The notes below the pieces were generated by a model. The model was given only the letters and a program-made list of their open reading frames with translations, ran no database searches and was not told the origin of the DNA. Below are positions 36,511 to 44,674 of a DNA stretch of 64,000 nt, one piece after another. Location of the stretch: the NCBI RefSeq assembly GCF_000970305.1, contig NZ_CP009517.1, positions 3,968,001-4,032,000 of the forward strand, in the 5' to 3' direction. This DNA comes from Methanosarcina barkeri 3. GTDB lineage: Archaea > Halobacteriota > Methanosarcinia > Methanosarcinales > Methanosarcinaceae. The translations under genes were made by a program, and so were the position numbers. Each line of letters starts with the position of its first letter. The stretch's first letter is position 1.

Positions 36511-37290
36511 TTATCTTCTTAAGGGTAAACATACTTTTCTTTTCATATCTTCAATTTCCCTGATAGCTACATTTACACCATAGACTGAAGACATCATCTT
36601 ACTGGTTACAACGGTTTCGACTTTTCCTGCTGCAACCAGTCTACCTCCGGACAATGCTGCAGCTCTGTCACCTAACAAAAAAGCATGATCCGGCATATGT
36701 GTATTCATAACAATGGACATTCCAAGTGAAGCCAGTTTCTGGACAGTTTCCAGCACAAGGATCTGGTTGCCAAAATCAAGGTGAGAAGTTGGCTCGTCCA
36801 GCAAAAGCAGAGCAGGCTTCTGGACAAGAGCCCTGGCAATAAGCACCATTTGACTCTGTCCTCCACTGAGCTTAGCAACCGGTCTTTCTGCAAGACCGGA
36901 AATTCCCACCATTGCTAGTGATTCTTTTGCAAGTTTAATATCCTCTGTACCAGGGGATGCAAACATGGAAAGATGAGGAGCACGGCCCATAACTACAAAA
37001 TCCAGCACAGTAAACGGAAAAACCACTTCATTTTGCTGAGGTACATAACCTATATTCCTGGCAATTCCTCTTACCCCAAGAGAAACTGTATCCTCTCCCT
37101 GAATATAGATAGATCCGTTATCGGGTTTGAGAATTCCCGCAATACATTTGATAAGTGTAGATTTTCCTGCCCCGTTTGGGCCCAAAATGCACATGATTTC
37201 GCCTTTTTTCAGCGAAAAAGATACATTTTCAAATACTGGCCTGTTTCCATAAGAGAAAGCAAGGGACTTTACTTCCAGCATCAGTTCCAT
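36511..37290 (-). CDS. ABC transporter ATPase, metal-chelate/B12 type
   Basis: A 259-residue cytoplasmic ATPase of the FecE/BtuD group that powers import. Walker A GPNGAGKST (about 38-46), Q-loop VPQQN (about 86-90), signature KLSGGQSQ (about 140-147), Walker B LLLLDEPTSHLD (about 159-170) and the switch histidine in MNTHMPD (about 194-200). The start overlaps the end of the permease gene by ten bases, indicating translational coupling. It is the last gene of the five-gene cluster. About 35 residues follow the core domain, perhaps interacting with the upstream products. Confidence 0.95.
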   Translation of the reverse strand: MELMLEVKSLAFSYGNRPVFENVSFSLKKGEIMCILGPNGAGKSTLIKCIAGILKPDNGSIYIQGEDTVSLGVRGIARNIGYVPQQNEVVFPFTVLDFVVMGRAPHLSMFASPGTEDIKLAKESLAMVGISGLAERPVAKLSGGQSQMVLIARALVQKPALLLLDEPTSHLDFGNQILVLETVQKLASLGMSIVMNTHMPDHAFLLGDRAAALSGGRLVAAGKVETVVTSKMMSSVYGVNVAIREIEDMKRKVCLPLRR

Positions 37291-38300
37291 CCCATACGCC
37301 CCTTCTTGATAAGGTATGCAAACACCGGAGCTCCTACCAGCGAAGTGAGAATTCCCAGGGGAATTTCTGTAGCTACAATGGTCCTTGAAAGATCATCCAC
37401 AACCAGCATAAACGATGCTCCGATAACCATGCTCATGGGTAAGAGGCGGCTATAATTGGGACCAACAATCATTCTTGAGATATGAGGTACAACCAGTCCT
37501 ACCCAACCAATGACACCACTGATACTGACTGCTGCTGAAGTTACAAGGGTCGCACAAACAATGATGATCAGCCGCATTTTTTCCACGTCCATTCCAAGAG
37601 CTTTAGCTTCCTCGTCGCCAAGGGACAAAATGTTGATACGCCACCTGAAAAGAAACAATACTAGAGACCCGACAATTATAGGCGATAATATATAGAGCAG
37701 ATCAACGTACCTGACAGTAGCAAGGCTTCCCATAAGCCAGAATACTATTGCAGGAAGTTGATCATAAGGATCTGCTACATACTTTGCCAGTGACGTAAGA
37801 GCCGTGAAAATAGAGTTAACAATAATTCCCGAAAGCACGAATACAAGAGTTCCAGTACCTTTGCTGACTTTACCCATACTTATAGCAATAAACATCGCAA
37901 GGAGTCCGAAAGCAAAAGCCATCAACTGTATTATAAGATAATTGTTCCAGAGCAATATTGCAAGGCATGCTCCGAAACCAGCCCCTGAACCTACTCCAAG
38001 GATATAAGGGGACACAAGAGGATTACGAAAGATTCCCTGGAAAGAGGCTCCAGATATGGAAAGAGCTGCACCTACCAGTAAAGCTGCAAGTATCCTTGGT
38101 AACCTTACATTAAATAGTACTGTGTGTTGAGTGGAAACCGAAGCAGGAGTGCCGAAAAAAAAGGATGAAAAAGTGCTAATGCTCTCATCCACAACTGCCG
38201 ACAGTGGAGTTTGGTATCTTCCGACAAAAAGGGAGATTATGAGTAACACGAAAGGTAACAGATACACCAGGGTAGTGCGATTAAACTTGTAATCAGGCAT
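37281..38300 (-). CDS. ABC transporter permease, BtuC/FecCD type
   Basis: A 339-residue membrane permease with about ten helices. Family landmarks: NVRLPRILAALLVGAALSISGASFQGIFRNPLVSPYILGVGSGAGFGA (about 62-110), and the coupling segment with LGMDVEKMRL before SISGVIGWVGLVVPHISRMIVGP (about 258-285). Known relatives import iron-siderophores, heme, vitamin B12 or other metal chelates. The first eight bases of the gene overlap the 3' end of the radical SAM gene, and its end overlaps the ATPase start. Confidence 0.95.
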   Translation of the reverse strand: MPDYKFNRTTLVYLLPFVLLIISLFVGRYQTPLSAVVDESISTFSSFFFGTPASVSTQHTVLFNVRLPRILAALLVGAALSISGASFQGIFRNPLVSPYILGVGSGAGFGACLAILLWNNYLIIQLMAFAFGLLAMFIAISMGKVSKGTGTLVFVLSGIIVNSIFTALTSLAKYVADPYDQLPAIVFWLMGSLATVRYVDLLYILSPIIVGSLVLFLFRWRINILSLGDEEAKALGMDVEKMRLIIIVCATLVTSAAVSISGVIGWVGLVVPHISRMIVGPNYSRLLPMSMVIGASFMLVVDDLSRTIVATEIPLGILTSLVGAPVFAYLIKKGRMGWN

Positions 38301-40065
38301 GAGTATCCCTCATCACATGCCTGGGCCATATGCCGGAAGAGGGTCTGTGAAATGACCTGTTAGGCTTTGCTTCCTCAAAAGGTATACCGTAAAACCGTAG
38401 ATAAAACTCATTTGCTTCTTTTTTCATGTCAATTGTTGAGTTTTCTGGGTTCAGTTTGTCTGCTATGTACAGGAGTCCCAGTATCCAGCGAGGGTTCCCG
38501 AAATCCCAGGACGGCGGAACTTCATAGACACGATGCTTTTTTACCGCATCTGCAGATATGCCATACTGCTGGCACAGGCTATAAAACTCATCGAGAGGGC
38601 GAGAAAGAAAACCTGAGATAAAAATTGTCATGGGATTCTGCTCACTTATAAAAGAGGGAGAAACATTTACACCCGGTTTGCCTTCTTTTTGAAGCTGTTT
38701 GTTGATGCTAACTCCCCCGGAAAATGTTACAAGATTGTTTTCCATTCTTCCGGCGTTTAGAGCAAAAAGAGGAGAGCCCATACAATAATACACCTTATGA
38801 CAGCTATTTTCCGCTGCAAGAGATTTGACAAGTTCCAGACGATTAAGAGTAAAGGAAATAAGTTCTTCACCTTTTTCCGGCACATTTGCCTTCTCAGCAA
38901 TAAGCCTGATAAATTCAAGATAGGAGTACGGCTGCTGTACCATATGATGTATTCGATTCAGGGTTTCGGGATTGGAGACTTTTCCCCATATTTCAATTAA
39001 TCTGTTGTCGTCAAGTATTCCCAGGCATGTAAGTACTGCATGGACCATACTGAAAGCTCGACTTATCCTGTAACCGCCCATGAAACCTTCCTCATTGAAA
39101 CTTTCATTCGCAGTTATCCCTTTAACCGGGGTATCCTTACCGCAATTACAGGTGTAACTTGTCCAGGGTTTTAGAAGCCTGGAACCCATGGGCCCGTAAA
39201 ATTCCCTTTCTGCAAGAAGGCTGCCGCATTCAGGACAGTACGTGTTTGACAATTCCGTACCTGGAGAATTGAAGAGATAAACATAGTCTATATGTTTACG
39301 CAGAGCAGCACACAGGTTCTCAGCCTCTCCGATAGAGGGTTCAAGCTCAATTGGGGCATCCCCGAAAGGAATGAACCTCATGACCTGAACCGGAATGGTA
39401 GGAGAGATATTAGACAACGTTTTTACAACCTTTATCACATCTTCTTCATTTCCCCGTGAGTAAACGATCGAAGTTTCAACATGTACACCCATGTCGAAAA
39501 GCCTGGATATGTTGCGGAAAACAGGAGCTGAGGACGGGACTCCGCAGCTTATATAGCTCTTATCAGAATAACCCTTAATTCCAATGTTCATGAAATCTAC
39601 AAGCTTTCCAAGTTCTTCCAGTGTCTCGTCTGTGAAATAGCAGTTTGTGGAACAGCCTGCAAGTAAACCTTTTTCTTTTGCCTGCACAGCAAGGTCCCTG
39701 AAAAGATAATAGTTTGCAGCAGGCTCATTGAGTGTGGAAACTACACCCAGGCACTCCTGCTGCACTGCTTTTTCCACTACCTGAGACGGGGTAAGTGCAG
39801 GAAGGTCAAGCGATTTCCCTGAAGCTAACAGGCGAGCCACGCAGCCTGAACACTGGAAATTACATCCAGTACTGAAAACCTGAAGGAACTTACCTGAGGG
39901 ATAGTAATGAAGTAAAGGAATGGTTTCTATAGAAACAGGATATGCTCCAAGATATCCGATATCAGGGTCCTGGATGATATTACCGCCAGCACATATGTAG
40001 TTCCCACACCTTCCCCTGCTGTATTCATCGATTTTACACCTGAATTCACACACATTGCATTTCAT
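38293..40065 (-). CDS. Radical SAM protein fused to a substrate-binding-protein lobe
   Basis: A 590-residue fusion. The N-terminus has a Cys cluster (C3, C6, C10, C20, C25) as in PflA-like/AmmeMemo radical SAM proteins. The radical SAM motif C68-x3-C72-x2-C75 (STGCNFQCSGC) follows, then a barrel to about 260 and a small zinc ribbon (CPEC..CNC, about 270-305). The last 180 residues align by eye with the C-terminal lobe of the cluster's own binding protein: KVYYCMGSP vs RVYYAEGP, TFSGGVSIN vs DICGGINV, VKKHRVYEVPP vs VKNKRVYLAPQ, FYLRFYG vs FYSEFFH. No signal peptide is present, so this lobe is cytoplasmic. I infer that it captures the imported ligand for radical chemistry. Confidence 0.85.
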   Translation of the reverse strand: MKCNVCEFRCKIDEYSRGRCGNYICAGGNIIQDPDIGYLGAYPVSIETIPLLHYYPSGKFLQVFSTGCNFQCSGCVARLLASGKSLDLPALTPSQVVEKAVQQECLGVVSTLNEPAANYYLFRDLAVQAKEKGLLAGCSTNCYFTDETLEELGKLVDFMNIGIKGYSDKSYISCGVPSSAPVFRNISRLFDMGVHVETSIVYSRGNEEDVIKVVKTLSNISPTIPVQVMRFIPFGDAPIELEPSIGEAENLCAALRKHIDYVYLFNSPGTELSNTYCPECGSLLAEREFYGPMGSRLLKPWTSYTCNCGKDTPVKGITANESFNEEGFMGGYRISRAFSMVHAVLTCLGILDDNRLIEIWGKVSNPETLNRIHHMVQQPYSYLEFIRLIAEKANVPEKGEELISFTLNRLELVKSLAAENSCHKVYYCMGSPLFALNAGRMENNLVTFSGGVSINKQLQKEGKPGVNVSPSFISEQNPMTIFISGFLSRPLDEFYSLCQQYGISADAVKKHRVYEVPPSWDFGNPRWILGLLYIADKLNPENSTIDMKKEANEFYLRFYGIPFEEAKPNRSFHRPSSGIWPRHVMRDTHA

Positions 40066-40068
40066 TTT

Positions 40069-40692
40069 TCAACCTTCCTTGCTTAGTACCATCCAGAATC
40101 CCGATTCATCCTGAACTACATGATAGGGGATTTCGGTCTGTTTTCCAGCCTCCTCTATAGCCTGAAGGTTTTTAGGACTGAGGCGTTCTTTTGAACTTGC
40201 ATGCCAGTCAGGATCTATTTCAACCATTTTTTCAGAGATCTGTGCTCTCAACTCTTTTGTGCCAAAGCCACCTCCTACCCATGCCTGCCCACCCGGAGCA
40301 AGAACGCGAGCAATTTCCTTAAAGGCCACAGGCAGATCATTCCAAAAAAATACAGAACCCCGGCTTACTATAAGATCTGCACAATTGTTCCTTAAAGGGA
40401 GCAGATGTACATCGGACTGCACAGGAGCAACTTTACCTGAAAGGTAGTGACGGAAGGCTTTGTTTCTTGAAAGCCTGCACATTTCAGTTGAAATATCGAT
40501 ACCATATACCTGCATATCCGTTATTTCCGCAACAGCAACTCCCAGGGATGCTATACCGCATCCCAGGTCAAGGCATATACCTTTCTCTATCCCGCTTTGC
40601 TTGACGATATGAGCTGCTATTACAGGGTAGATGGGGGCAAAGATGTTCTCTGCAATATAGGGAAAGCCCGGAGATTTATCCTTCTCGCTCAC
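40069..40692 (-). CDS. SAM-dependent methyltransferase, class I
   Basis: A 207-residue Rossmann-fold methyltransferase (Methyltransf_11 type). The SAM motif I is CLDLGCGIASLGVAVAE (about 40-56), motif II acidic residue in VYGIDIS (about 63-69), then LPLRNNCADLIVSRGSVFFWNDLPVAFKEIARVLAPGG (about 97-134). It starts inside the binding-protein gene (four-base ATGA-type overlap) and ends three bases before the radical SAM gene. It must therefore act with this transport cluster, probably on the imported compound. Confidence 0.9.
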   Translation of the reverse strand: MSEKDKSPGFPYIAENIFAPIYPVIAAHIVKQSGIEKGICLDLGCGIASLGVAVAEITDMQVYGIDISTEMCRLSRNKAFRHYLSGKVAPVQSDVHLLPLRNNCADLIVSRGSVFFWNDLPVAFKEIARVLAPGGQAWVGGGFGTKELRAQISEKMVEIDPDWHASSKERLSPKNLQAIEEAGKQTEIPYHVVQDESGFWMVLSKEG

Positions 40693-41783
40693 GTCTTAGC
40701 CTCTGCTGAAGGGTTAAGTAGAGTGTCCAGTTCTTTATCCGTGAGATCATAGTGGAAGAACTCCGAGTAGAAATCACGAGTCAGCTTGGGCAGGTCCATA
40801 TTTGCAAACCGGTCAGGATACAGCATTTTTGCAGTCCAGGCAGTCCCTATGATAAGGTGAGGGCCCTGTGGCCTGTCAATCCAGCAGAAAGGATTCTGAG
40901 GAGCAAGGTATACTCTTTTGTTTTTCACAGCATCTAGGCTTGACCAGAGAGAATCAGAGTAAACCGTCGAATAGAACTGTGGATTTGAAGTGATAATTAC
41001 CTGAGGATCCCAGTTTATAACCTGCTCGATTGAGACCTGCGTCATACCATTCCCTGGAGTAAGCTTGCAGTCTGCAACATTAATACCACCGCATATATCA
41101 ATAACTTGAGAATGTTGAGAACCCGAAGGGTCAGTCATCAGCCCCTTTGGACCTTCGGCATAATAAACGCGTACTTTCTGGTCCTCGGGAATGTCTTTTA
41201 CAGTGTTATTGATCTCGTTAAGGATTGAACTGCGGAAATCAATCAGTTTTTGTGCCTGGTCTTCACAATTAAGAAGTTTACCCACATATTGTATAGTAGG
41301 ATCAGATTTGTTAACGAAGATAATGGAATCATTAACAGCTACTACAGGAATGTTTCCAAAGTTTTCCTGTCTGCGCTCTATAGCTTCATGGATTTCCCCA
41401 TCAGTAGTATATCCTTCAATTACGATATCAGGATGCATGTTAATTATAGTTTCATAGTTTCCGGTCTGTGTTCCGAACCAGCCCCCTATTACAGGCAGAT
41501 TTGAGTAGTTTTCAGCCATAAAAGGTTGAGTAAAGTTATTTTTAAAATTCCAGCCTTCAAGTTTGTCCGGAGCAAGCATATACACGAGAATAGTTGATGG
41601 CGGAGAAGTGGCTACAACTGAAGAGACTTCCGTCGGCACAGTTAACTGCCTGCCCAACATATCGGTTATCTGTACTGTGCTTGAGTTCTGGACAGCCTGA
41701 TGCGTATTTTCTGCACACCCACAGGATGCTACAGCCAGAACCAGAATAGAGAGTAGTAGTATTGTACCTATTTTTCCACGCAT
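40689..41783 (-). CDS. Substrate-binding lipoprotein (iron-siderophore/B12 family)
   Basis: A 364-residue extracytoplasmic binding protein. The signal peptide ends in a lipobox (LAVASC, Cys21), so it is probably membrane-anchored. The mature protein is a COG0614-type two-lobe fold: VQITDMLGRQLTVP (about 36-49), PDIVIEGY (about 124-131), a helical linker, then RVYYAEGPKGLMTDP and VKNKRVYLAPQNPFCWIDRPQGPHLI. The WIDRP stretch is at the expected ligand-binding site. First gene of the operon. The palindromic operator lies 34-53 bp upstream. Confidence 0.93.
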   Translation of the reverse strand: MRGKIGTILLLSILVLAVASCGCAENTHQAVQNSSTVQITDMLGRQLTVPTEVSSVVATSPPSTILVYMLAPDKLEGWNFKNNFTQPFMAENYSNLPVIGGWFGTQTGNYETIINMHPDIVIEGYTTDGEIHEAIERRQENFGNIPVVAVNDSIIFVNKSDPTIQYVGKLLNCEDQAQKLIDFRSSILNEINNTVKDIPEDQKVRVYYAEGPKGLMTDPSGSQHSQVIDICGGINVADCKLTPGNGMTQVSIEQVINWDPQVIITSNPQFYSTVYSDSLWSSLDAVKNKRVYLAPQNPFCWIDRPQGPHLIIGTAWTAKMLYPDRFANMDLPKLTRDFYSEFFHYDLTDKELDTLLNPSAEAKT

Positions 41784-41816
41784 AGTAATACCTGACAGAC
41801 TTTAATAGGTTAGTTG

Positions 41817-41852
41817 TTATGTTTGCATGAACATAATGATATAAATATATAT
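41817..41852 (-). promoter_or_regulatory. Promoter and palindromic operator of the rSAM-ABC operon
   Basis: The minus strand has a TATA box (TATATATTTATAT, about 41839-41851), immediately followed by a 20-bp near-perfect palindrome (41817-41836; arms TTATGTT and AACATAA around a GCATG core). The predicted start site falls at the far edge of the palindrome, so a bound repressor would block initiation. A metal-dependent repressor of the DtxR, Fur or NikR type is a reasonable guess only. Confidence 0.55.
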
Positions 41853-42520
41853 TCTTACATGAATAAACTGGGAAAACGCTTTTGAACACGCTTTCTAGAA
41901 AACTTATTCGTTTTCGTAGTTGACTGATTGTTTTCATGGCATATACATAGGAAACCGGTAACCTATTTCCCATTAGGTATTATATATAGCTTTGCACTCA
42001 GAAATTTATAAATTCTTCAGCCTATTTTGTGAAGTAAATTGGGATATATCTATGAGGTTTCTTGTTGGCGATTTTAAATTTAGCACGAGTTTATTGAATT
42101 TAGGTGAATGAGGTAAAAATAGCAAGATGAGGTATTTAGATACAAAAACGACAGCTTCAATTTTATCAATTATACTGAATTTCAAATAGTAATAATAATA
42201 ATAATAATAACAATAATAATAATTTGGGATTATTTCGAAAACGCTAGTGGGAGAAATAAAAATTTCCAAAAAAACACTGCGGAACTCAGGATGCAGATAA
42301 ACATTATTAAAATTACAGTTATGTCTGTTTTACATAACCAATATTGCTGTAAGACTTTAAACTAAAACAAAAACAACTATTAGAGTATTACTAATCTCCT
42401 TAGAGAATATAAAAAGAAAATGAGAATAACTTTACTATGCTTCATTTCGCTTATACATGAATAGCATTTGGAACAGCAGGACTTTTTGGATAGGTTCTAA
42501 ATGAACTGTATAAATTAGTA
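41853..42520. other. Intergenic, microsatellite and promoter DNA
   Basis: No gene is supported. A perfect trinucleotide tract (AAT repeats, one AAC interruption) lies at 42188-42222. The remainder is A+T-rich. Confidence 0.5.
42188..42222. repeat. AAT trinucleotide microsatellite
   Basis: Eleven trinucleotide units of AAT with one AAC interruption. It is the only simple microsatellite in the window. Confidence 0.95.
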
Positions 42521-42554
42521 AGTTATATATAATAAATCGCATATGAGTAATTTG

Positions 42555-42977
42555 ATGGTAAATAGAGTTAAGCGCAGGGTATCGTGCCTTCCAAAAGCTG
42601 CATATTATAAACCCAGGAAGGTTTCTCTCTGCGATCTCGAAATTATTAACTTATCCATAGGAGAACTTGAAGCCATCCGCCTTTGCGATCTCGTTCATAT
42701 TGGCCAAAACGAGGCCGCAGATATGATGGGCATCTCCAGAAAAACTTTCTGGAATGATCTGCAAAAGGCTCGACAGAAAGTGACTGAGGCCCTTGTCAAT
42801 GGCAAAGCAATAGAGATTTCCGGAGAGTATATAAATAATGGAGAGTGCAAAGTTGAATTTCTCTGTAGCGGGTGTGAGTATAGATGGGAATTAAAGTGTG
42901 ATACTGAGCGCCCAGCTATCTGTCCGATGTGCGGTTCCGAAATCGTATACCCAATCGGCGGCAACGAAAGAGAATAA
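42555..42977 (+). CDS. DUF134/UPF0251 DNA-binding protein with zinc ribbon
   Basis: A 140-residue UPF0251 protein. The N-terminal sigma-70 region-4-like helix-turn-helix (about 35-85) shows LEAIRLCDLVHIGQNEAADMMGISRKTFWNDLQKAR. A C-terminal zinc ribbon carries CSGCEYRWELKCDTERPAICPMCGSE (about 108-133). It often neighbours NifX/NifB-like cofactor-binding proteins, as here. An ATG at 42543 is in frame, but a TATA box at 42522-42531 puts the transcript start close to 42552-42556, so the mRNA is probably leaderless and starts at the ATG at 42555. Confidence 0.88.
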   Translation: MVNRVKRRVSCLPKAAYYKPRKVSLCDLEIINLSIGELEAIRLCDLVHIGQNEAADMMGISRKTFWNDLQKARQKVTEALVNGKAIEISGEYINNGECKVEFLCSGCEYRWELKCDTERPAICPMCGSEIVYPIGGNERE

Positions 42978-43055
42978 AAATCATTGAGAACGAATACTGC
43001 TACCCCAGAAGCAAGGTAAAGGCAGCAGCGGTAAATGTTAAAGGAAGTGTGAAAA

Positions 43056-43430
43056 GTGACAAAAATTGCTATACCATCAATGAATGAAAGTGGACTGGAA
43101 TCTGACGTTTGTTTTCATTATGGCTCATGCGAATATTTTACCATCGTGGATGTAAGCGATAAAAATATTGAGAGTGTTAAAACAATAAGTAACCTGTCTC
43201 CTGAGATCGAGCACAATTGTGCTGCTCCATCAAAAATATTAGAATCACATAATGTCAATGCTGTGCTTGTTGCGGGTATCGGTGGGAGACCACTGATGTC
43301 ACTGGCAGAAAAAAATATCAAAGTATTTGCAGGAATAACGGGTAAGGTTTCCAACGCAGTTGATGACTATAATAATGGGTTACTGCAAGAACTATCTATG
43401 AATGGTACCTGTAATTGCTCTCATCACTAA
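43056..43430 (+). CDS. NifX/NifB-like cofactor-binding domain protein
   Basis: A 124-residue stand-alone dinitrogenase iron-molybdenum cofactor biosynthesis domain (COG1433). It begins with the ribonuclease-H-like TKIAIPSMNESGLESDVCFHYGSCEYFTIVDV and has VLVAGIGGRPLMSLAEKNIKVFAGITGKVSNAVDDY (about 71-106). The C-terminus NGTCNCSHH supplies Cys and His residues that could bind a metal cluster. A GTG start follows AAGGAAGTGTGAAAA. Most probably it binds or carries an Fe-S or Fe-Mo type cluster. It is between DUF134 and a membrane DUF4405 gene. Confidence 0.88.
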   Translation: MTKIAIPSMNESGLESDVCFHYGSCEYFTIVDVSDKNIESVKTISNLSPEIEHNCAAPSKILESHNVNAVLVAGIGGRPLMSLAEKNIKVFAGITGKVSNAVDDYNNGLLQELSMNGTCNCSHH

Positions 43431-43798
43431 ACGAATTAATTAGCAATGGTTGGATCGGAACATCTGAAAGAGGTGAAACTGTAAGCCGACTAAAAACTAA
43501 TTACTTAATAGACCTTATTCTGACAACTCTATTTTTTGCTGTTGCAGGTACAGGTTTAGTTATGTACTTTTTAATACCTTCAGGAATTCCGAGAGGACGT
43601 TATATAGTATATATGGGATTAACGAAAGCTAACTGGATTTGGATACACAGCAGAGCAGGAATCTTGATAGTTTTTCTTATAGTTGTCCATCTTATCCTGC
43701 ATAGTCAATGGATAATACGTACCACAAAGAGCTTTTGCAAAAAAGAAAACAAAAACACTATTTGTGAGAGAGATACAGTGACTGATAAAGTCCGATAA
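43415..43798 (+). CDS. DUF4405-like membrane protein (start uncertain)
   Basis: A small membrane protein with three hydrophobic helices. Its WIHSRAGILIVFLIVVHLILHSQWI segment resembles heme-binding b-type cytochrome DUF4405 proteins; His residues in helices could ligate heme. The longest frame starts at TTG 43415, overlapping the preceding gene by 16 bases, with a poor ribosome-binding site. Homology suggests a start near SRLKTNYLIDL. There an excellent GAGGTG (43470-43475) is followed five bases later by GTA (43481), not a normal start codon. I give the longer version. Confidence 0.7.
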   Translation: MLSSLNELISNGWIGTSERGETVSRLKTNYLIDLILTTLFFAVAGTGLVMYFLIPSGIPRGRYIVYMGLTKANWIWIHSRAGILIVFLIVVHLILHSQWIIRTTKSFCKKENKNTICERDTVTDKVR

Positions 43799-43838
43799 GA
43801 AAATTATTCAAAATAATCTGAAAATCGGAGTTGAAAAT

Positions 43839-44525
43839 ATGGATGCAAAAGAGATAAATAAATATGGGCAAGAACTTGTAGACTGCCTGAAACTGAATAC
43901 CTCTCCTGTTGCAGTAAAATTAATTCCTAAAGGAGAAGAAGTTCCTGAGGGAATGAAAAAAGTAGATGAGGCTATGAGACACTGCCAGCTGGTAGACAGA
44001 GTGAGACGAACAGGTGAGGAGTTTTATACACTTGGTGAAGACCAGATGTGCAAAGGTGGGGCCGGCGCAATGGGCCTTGGCGAAATGCCTCCAAAAGTTG
44101 CAAGTGGAGAATTTTATTTTAATAAACTCAAACAATTCAGCACCCAGGGCGCTGCCAGGCGCACCCTTGAAGGAGTTACCAAGCTTCCCCCAAATTCAAC
44201 AGAAGCTATCCTGTACTCTCCCCTGGAAAAAGCCACATTTACTCCGGATGTTGTTGTAGTTATCTGTACCCCCAAACAGGTTATGTTACTTACACAGGCG
44301 ATGATGTACAAAACGGGCGGCAGAATCGAAGCGAGTTTTGCAGGAAAGCAGAGCTTATGCTCGGATGCGGTTGTGAAGACATATAAAGAAGGCAAAGTGG
44401 GAGTCACAGTCGGTTGCAGCGGCAGCAGGACATACACCAAAATCGCAGATGAAGAAATGATTATGGGAATTCCTATAGAACATCTGGCTGATGTAGCTAC
44501 TGGCCTTAAGGCAATTTCGAAGTAA
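43839..44525 (+). CDS. DUF169-family protein
   Basis: A 228-residue cytoplasmic protein of the DUF169 family, common in anaerobes and unassigned in function. Typical segments: LKLNTSPVAVKLIPKGEEVPEG (about 17-38), MRHCQLVDRVRRTGEEFYT, CKGGAGAMGLGEMPP (about 68-82), VVVICTPKQVMLLTQA (about 134-149) and GCSGSRTYTKIADEEMIMGIP (about 191-211). Four conserved-type cysteines suggest a cofactor or redox role. It follows the DUF4405 gene by 40 bp. Confidence 0.88.
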   Translation: MDAKEINKYGQELVDCLKLNTSPVAVKLIPKGEEVPEGMKKVDEAMRHCQLVDRVRRTGEEFYTLGEDQMCKGGAGAMGLGEMPPKVASGEFYFNKLKQFSTQGAARRTLEGVTKLPPNSTEAILYSPLEKATFTPDVVVVICTPKQVMLLTQAMMYKTGGRIEASFAGKQSLCSDAVVKTYKEGKVGVTVGCSGSRTYTKIADEEMIMGIPIEHLADVATGLKAISK

Positions 44526-44674
44526 CTTTCAAAACGGGTATTTTTCAGCTTGTAGAGTTCCTCCGACATAGCGAACTCCACTAACTTGAGAATAACCTGA
44601 TGTACTTGTTTGTTCGTTTCATCATCTTGAAGTTGAGAGATAGGTTTTATAGAAAAACTGTCTCTCCTTCAAAC

